Shown piece by piece: positions 61,210 to 64,000 of a DNA stretch of 64,000 nt. The notes beneath the pieces were generated by a model, which searched no databases, had not been told where the DNA came from, and saw only the letters and a list, made by a program, of their open reading frames with translations. How positions within the stretch are numbered: the stretch's first letter is position 1; each line of letters starts with the position of its first letter. Origin of the DNA: M1-B18 sp048264125 (GTDB taxonomy: Bacteria > Bacillota > Clostridia > Peptostreptococcales > Natronincolaceae); assembly GCA_048264125.1 (NCBI GenBank), contig JBLXDM010000011.1:1-64000 (forward strand). The letters run 5' to 3'. The translations under genes and the position numbers were made by a program.

Positions 61210-61680
61210 ATGATTATTATGAGGGCAGCTGAAATAAAGGATGTAGAATTGCTACAGAATTTTTATGATAAAAATAAGCTGCATGGCTTTTCGAGTACAC
61301 GTATCGCGGATTATTTTCTCCTGTTGGAGGCAGGGGTAATCCTGGGCTATTCTAGATTTAATAGGCTATCACAGAGTTATGCGTCAATCGAAGTTATTTA
61401 TGTGTTCGGAGGCGAAAGAGGCATGGGCTTAGGGGATGGTCTACTGAGGGCGACCCTGAACTATCTGCTGCAGCAGGGGCTACCCTATGCTGTTCTATTG
61501 TCTGATGAAGGCACAAATAGCTTTTATCAGAAGGAGGCGCTAATACCCCTAATACAGACGGAGGCCTATGAAGCTATCATTAATAGCGGAGCATATGGCA
61601 AAGCGCTTTTAGACAATGCCTATTTTTGTGATATCAACAGCTTCTTCAGTAGAAAATGCAAGGGAAGCAAAGGACTATAG
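61210..61680 (+). CDS. GNAT-like acetyltransferase beside mnmM
   Basis: A 156-residue protein with an acetyl-CoA loop R-G-M-G-L-G and SFYQKEALI late in the sequence. The fold is GNAT-like although the first strand is atypical. It ends 2 bp before mnmM, so the two are co-transcribed. A GTG at 61201 is also possible; GGAAGG spacing favours ATG 61210. Confidence 0.7.
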   Translation: MIIMRAAEIKDVELLQNFYDKNKLHGFSSTRIADYFLLLEAGVILGYSRFNRLSQSYASIEVIYVFGGERGMGLGDGLLRATLNYLLQQGLPYAVLLSDEGTNSFYQKEALIPLIQTEAYEAIINSGAYGKALLDNAYFCDINSFFSRKCKGSKGL

Positions 61681-61682
61681 CC

Positions 61683-62258
61683 ATGAGCAAACAGAAGAGA
61701 ATTTCAGTAACAACCTTCGTGCATCAGGTGCTTAAGGAACGGCTTCAGAAGGGAAATGTGGTGGTGGATGCTACCTTGGGAAATGGTAAGGATGCTCTAT
61801 TTCTTTACAGCCTCATAGGTGAAGATGGTAGTCTCTACGGCTTTGATATTCAAGAGCTATCCATTGCCAACACCAAGGAGCTATTCCAACAGACAGGTAT
61901 AGATAGGGCTAGGAATATACAGCTCTTCAATGCAGGTCATCAGTATATGGAGAAATATGTAAAGGAGCCTATTGACTGCTGTATATTTAATCTCGGGTAT
62001 TTACCTGGAGGCAGCCATAGCATAGTCACCAGACCCGACACAACCCTAAGGGCACTGGAGGCTTCATTGAATTTGCTTAAGGTTGGCGGCATAATTACTA
62101 TAGCGATATACTACGGGCACGAGGGTGGCAGTGAGGAAAAGGATGCTCTACTAGCCTACCTTACAGAATTACCCTTTGAGGCCTATAATGTAATGCAGTG
62201 GCAGACTATCAATAATCAAAACAATCCCCCCATAGTCGTCGTAATAGAAAAAAAGTAA
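61683..62258 (+). CDS. mnmM: tRNA methyltransferase MnmM (YtqB)
   Basis: A 191-residue SAM enzyme of the YtqB family. VVDATLGNGKDALFL is the SAM motif, FNLGYLPGG the NPPY-like catalytic segment and IYYGHEGG a family hallmark. In Gram-positives it methylates the wobble uridine side chain (mnm5s2U) of tRNA. The frame opens in the upstream gene, but ATG 61683 follows AAAGGA and fits family length. Confidence 0.9.
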   Translation: MSKQKRISVTTFVHQVLKERLQKGNVVVDATLGNGKDALFLYSLIGEDGSLYGFDIQELSIANTKELFQQTGIDRARNIQLFNAGHQYMEKYVKEPIDCCIFNLGYLPGGSHSIVTRPDTTLRALEASLNLLKVGGIITIAIYYGHEGGSEEKDALLAYLTELPFEAYNVMQWQTINNQNNPPIVVVIEKK

Positions 62259-62294
62259 CGGGTAAGATAAAATTTAACTACAGGAGGCTAATTT

Positions 62295-63692
62295 ATGGCT
62301 AAGGTTAAAATTACTGAAACTGTTTTAAGGGATGCACATCAATCCTTGCTGGCAACTAGATTAACAACGAATGAAATGCTGCCTATCGTGGAAAAGCTGG
62401 ACCAAGTAGGCTATCATTCACTGGAAATGTGGGGTGGAGCTACCTTTGATGCATGTCTGAGATTTCTAAACGAGGACCCATGGGAAAGGCTAAGAAAGAT
62501 AAGAAAAGCAGCGAAAAACACAAAGCTGCAGATGCTTCTGAGGGGTCAGAATCTTTTGGGCTACAAGCATTATGCGGATGATGTTGTAAGTGAATTCGTA
62601 AAAAAATCCATCTATAATGGAATTGATATAATTAGAATTTTTGATGCATTAAACGATACAAGAAATCTAGAAACTGCATTAAGAGTAACCCTTCAGGAGG
62701 GTGGACATGCTCAATGCGCCATTTCCTATACCGTAAGCCCTGTGCATAACATTCCCTACTATGTTGCTAAGGCTAAGGAAATGGAGGAAATGGGTGCCAG
62801 CTCCATATGTATAAAGGATATGTCTGGAATTATAACCCCCTATGCCGCCTATGAGCTGGTGAAGGAGCTGAAGTCAGTATGCAAGGTTCCTATACAGCTG
62901 CATTCCCATTACACCAGCGGTATAGCATCAATGTCATATTTAAAAGCGATTGAAGCAGGTGTGGACATAGTTGATACAGCTATTTCTCCCTTCGCTTTGG
63001 GAACCTCACAGCCCGCTACGGAGCCTTTGGTTGCGGCAATACAAAACACCGAGTATGATACCGGCATAGATTTAAGTCGATTGAATGAGGTAACGGAGTA
63101 TTTTAAACCTATTAAGGATAAGTATATAGAAAACGGTCTCATCAGCCCAAAGGTATTGGGCGTAGATGTGAACACATTGGTGTATCAAATACCGGGAGGA
63201 ATGCTGTCCAACCTGATATCTCAGCTGAAGCAGCAGAATAAGGAGGACCAGCTGGAAAAGGTTATGGCAGAGGTTCCGAAGGTTAGGGCAGACCTAGGCT
63301 ATCCTCCATTAGTGACCCCTTTGAGTCAGATGGTGGGGACTCAAGCAGTTTTAAATGTCATCATGGGTGAACGCTATAAAATGGTTCCAAAGGAAATTAA
63401 GGACTATGTTAGGGGCCAGTATGGTAAGCCTATAACCCCAATAGCAGACGAAATCAAGAAGAAAATAATAGGCAATGAGGAGAGCATTACCGTACGGCCT
63501 GCAGATTTAATTCCTCCGCAGCTGAATTCTGCAAGATTAGAAATCAAGGAATATATGGAGCAGGAGGAGGATGTTCTGTCCTATGCGCTTTTTCCTCAAA
63601 TAGCGTTGGCCTTCTTTAAGGAAAGATGGTCGCAAAAGTATAAAATTGAGTCAACCCTATATAATGAGGAGAATAAAAATCATCCTATATAA
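62295..63692 (+). CDS. oadA: Oxaloacetate decarboxylase/transcarboxylase alpha (5S) subunit
   Basis: A 465-residue biotin-dependent carboxyltransferase. TVLRDAHQSLLATR opens the TIM barrel, SICIKDMSG carries the carbamylated lysine and LHSHYTSG the metal histidines. It lacks the C-terminal biotin-carrier domain (AMKM motif) of the full OadA or PycB, so biotin must come from a separate small subunit. It moves carboxyl groups between oxaloacetate or pyruvate and biotin. AGGAGG precedes the ATG. Confidence 0.9.
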   Translation: MAKVKITETVLRDAHQSLLATRLTTNEMLPIVEKLDQVGYHSLEMWGGATFDACLRFLNEDPWERLRKIRKAAKNTKLQMLLRGQNLLGYKHYADDVVSEFVKKSIYNGIDIIRIFDALNDTRNLETALRVTLQEGGHAQCAISYTVSPVHNIPYYVAKAKEMEEMGASSICIKDMSGIITPYAAYELVKELKSVCKVPIQLHSHYTSGIASMSYLKAIEAGVDIVDTAISPFALGTSQPATEPLVAAIQNTEYDTGIDLSRLNEVTEYFKPIKDKYIENGLISPKVLGVDVNTLVYQIPGGMLSNLISQLKQQNKEDQLEKVMAEVPKVRADLGYPPLVTPLSQMVGTQAVLNVIMGERYKMVPKEIKDYVRGQYGKPITPIADEIKKKIIGNEESITVRPADLIPPQLNSARLEIKEYMEQEEDVLSYALFPQIALAFFKERWSQKYKIESTLYNEENKNHPI

Positions 63693-63704
63693 ATTATGAA
63701 TAAC

Positions 63705-63796
63705 AATAAAAAGCCTTGTATTAAGAATCATAGGACTCCAGCTGCATTAAAATTTTGCAGCTGGAGTTCTAAATTCATAAATAGGCTTTTATTTTT
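63705..63796. terminator. Nested bidirectional terminator
   Basis: An outer stem AATAAAAAGCCT with AGGCTTTTATT, and an inner perfect stem ACTCCAGCTGCA with TGCAGCTGGAGT. T-runs flank both sides. It separates oadA from the convergent minus-strand gene, whose stop codon lies in the outer arm. Confidence 0.75.
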
Positions 63797-64000
63797 GCAA
63801 AGGAAGCATATACCTTTGCTCCTGCGATATAGCCGCTACGCTTAGGCATTCGTTGTGTAAAAATACCTTGTGTGAGCGATTACTGTAGAATTTAATGACC
63901 GAAGCCAATGTATTGCAGGGAATGATACCGTTACATTTAAGACAGGTCAAATCCTTATGCCGCACCTTCTCCTGACCAATATAGAGCTGTAGACTGCTGT
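63789..64000 (-). CDS. C-terminal part of an unidentified protein (partial)
   Basis: The minus-strand frame enters at the right edge and stops at 63789-63791, giving 69 residues. A CLKC knuckle followed by IPC, and later NEC, suggests a metal-binding site. The rest lies outside the window. I cannot name the family. Confidence 0.5.
   Translation of the reverse strand, partial: SSLQLYIGQEKVRHKDLTCLKCNGIIPCNTLASVIKFYSNRSHKVFLHNECLSVAAISQEQRYMLPLQK

Overview
The window is low-GC DNA from a spore-forming Firmicute, most likely an anaerobic member of the Clostridia. Supporting signs are AT-rich codon use, strong AGGAGG-type ribosome binding sites, TTG/GTG starts, two CotF-like spore coat genes, YajQ, MnmM (YtqB) and an OadA-type carboxyltransferase. 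I see no rRNA, tRNA, CRISPR array or phage module.

Region A (about 1-20 kb) looks horizontally acquired. It opens with the 3' end of a group II intron, and a second 23-nt relic of the same kind of intron end lies at 3522. Single genes (or one toxin-antitoxin pair) are separated by a repeated, structured element of 70-150 bp. The element begins with TAACAATG-like sequence, often overlapping the stop codon of the upstream gene. It has a conserved GGAGC-loop-GCTCC hairpin inside nested inverted repeats and ends near CGTTAT. That is the architecture expected of integron attC recombination sites, yet no integrase is in the window and the host is a Firmicute. Two near-complete copies (2591, 9117) and at least seven partial or decayed copies (7321, 7995, 9872, 10187, 11459, 12393, 13289) can be read. 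Cargo includes an AbrB/PIN toxin-antitoxin pair, GNAT acetyltransferases, an aadA-like aminoglycoside nucleotidyltransferase, an APH(3')-like kinase, hydrolases and small membrane or lipoproteins.

Region B (about 20-53 kb) continues the same style of gene content on the same strand, without recognisable repeat elements. It is a compact collection of unrelated single genes, each with its own ribosome binding site: many GNATs, three Nudix enzymes, MazG and RdgB-like nucleotide hydrolases, HAD phosphatases, APH-family kinases, methyltransferases, a FosA-like protein, a VanW-family protein, an ATP-grasp ligase and an apparent extra DNA sliding clamp (dnaN). Twenty GNAT-type genes occur in the whole window. 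Almost every gene from 197 to 55366 lies on the plus strand.

Region C (about 53-64 kb) starts with a lipoprotein-type subclass B1 metallo-beta-lactamase carrying a complete zinc-ligand set. It then passes into ordinary chromosomal genes with higher GC and clear terminators: yajQ (minus strand), aspartate kinase behind a perfect consensus promoter, an SLC13/DASS-type transporter, two coat proteins (minus), rluB-type pseudouridine synthase, a GNAT, mnmM and oadA. The window ends inside an unidentified minus-strand gene.

Taken together, the window reads as an old gene-capture array rich in small-molecule-modifying enzymes and antibiotic-resistance relatives, joined to a conserved chromosomal backbone. 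The left end still shows capture-site scars; the right end does not. Function of individual array genes is inferred from family motifs only.
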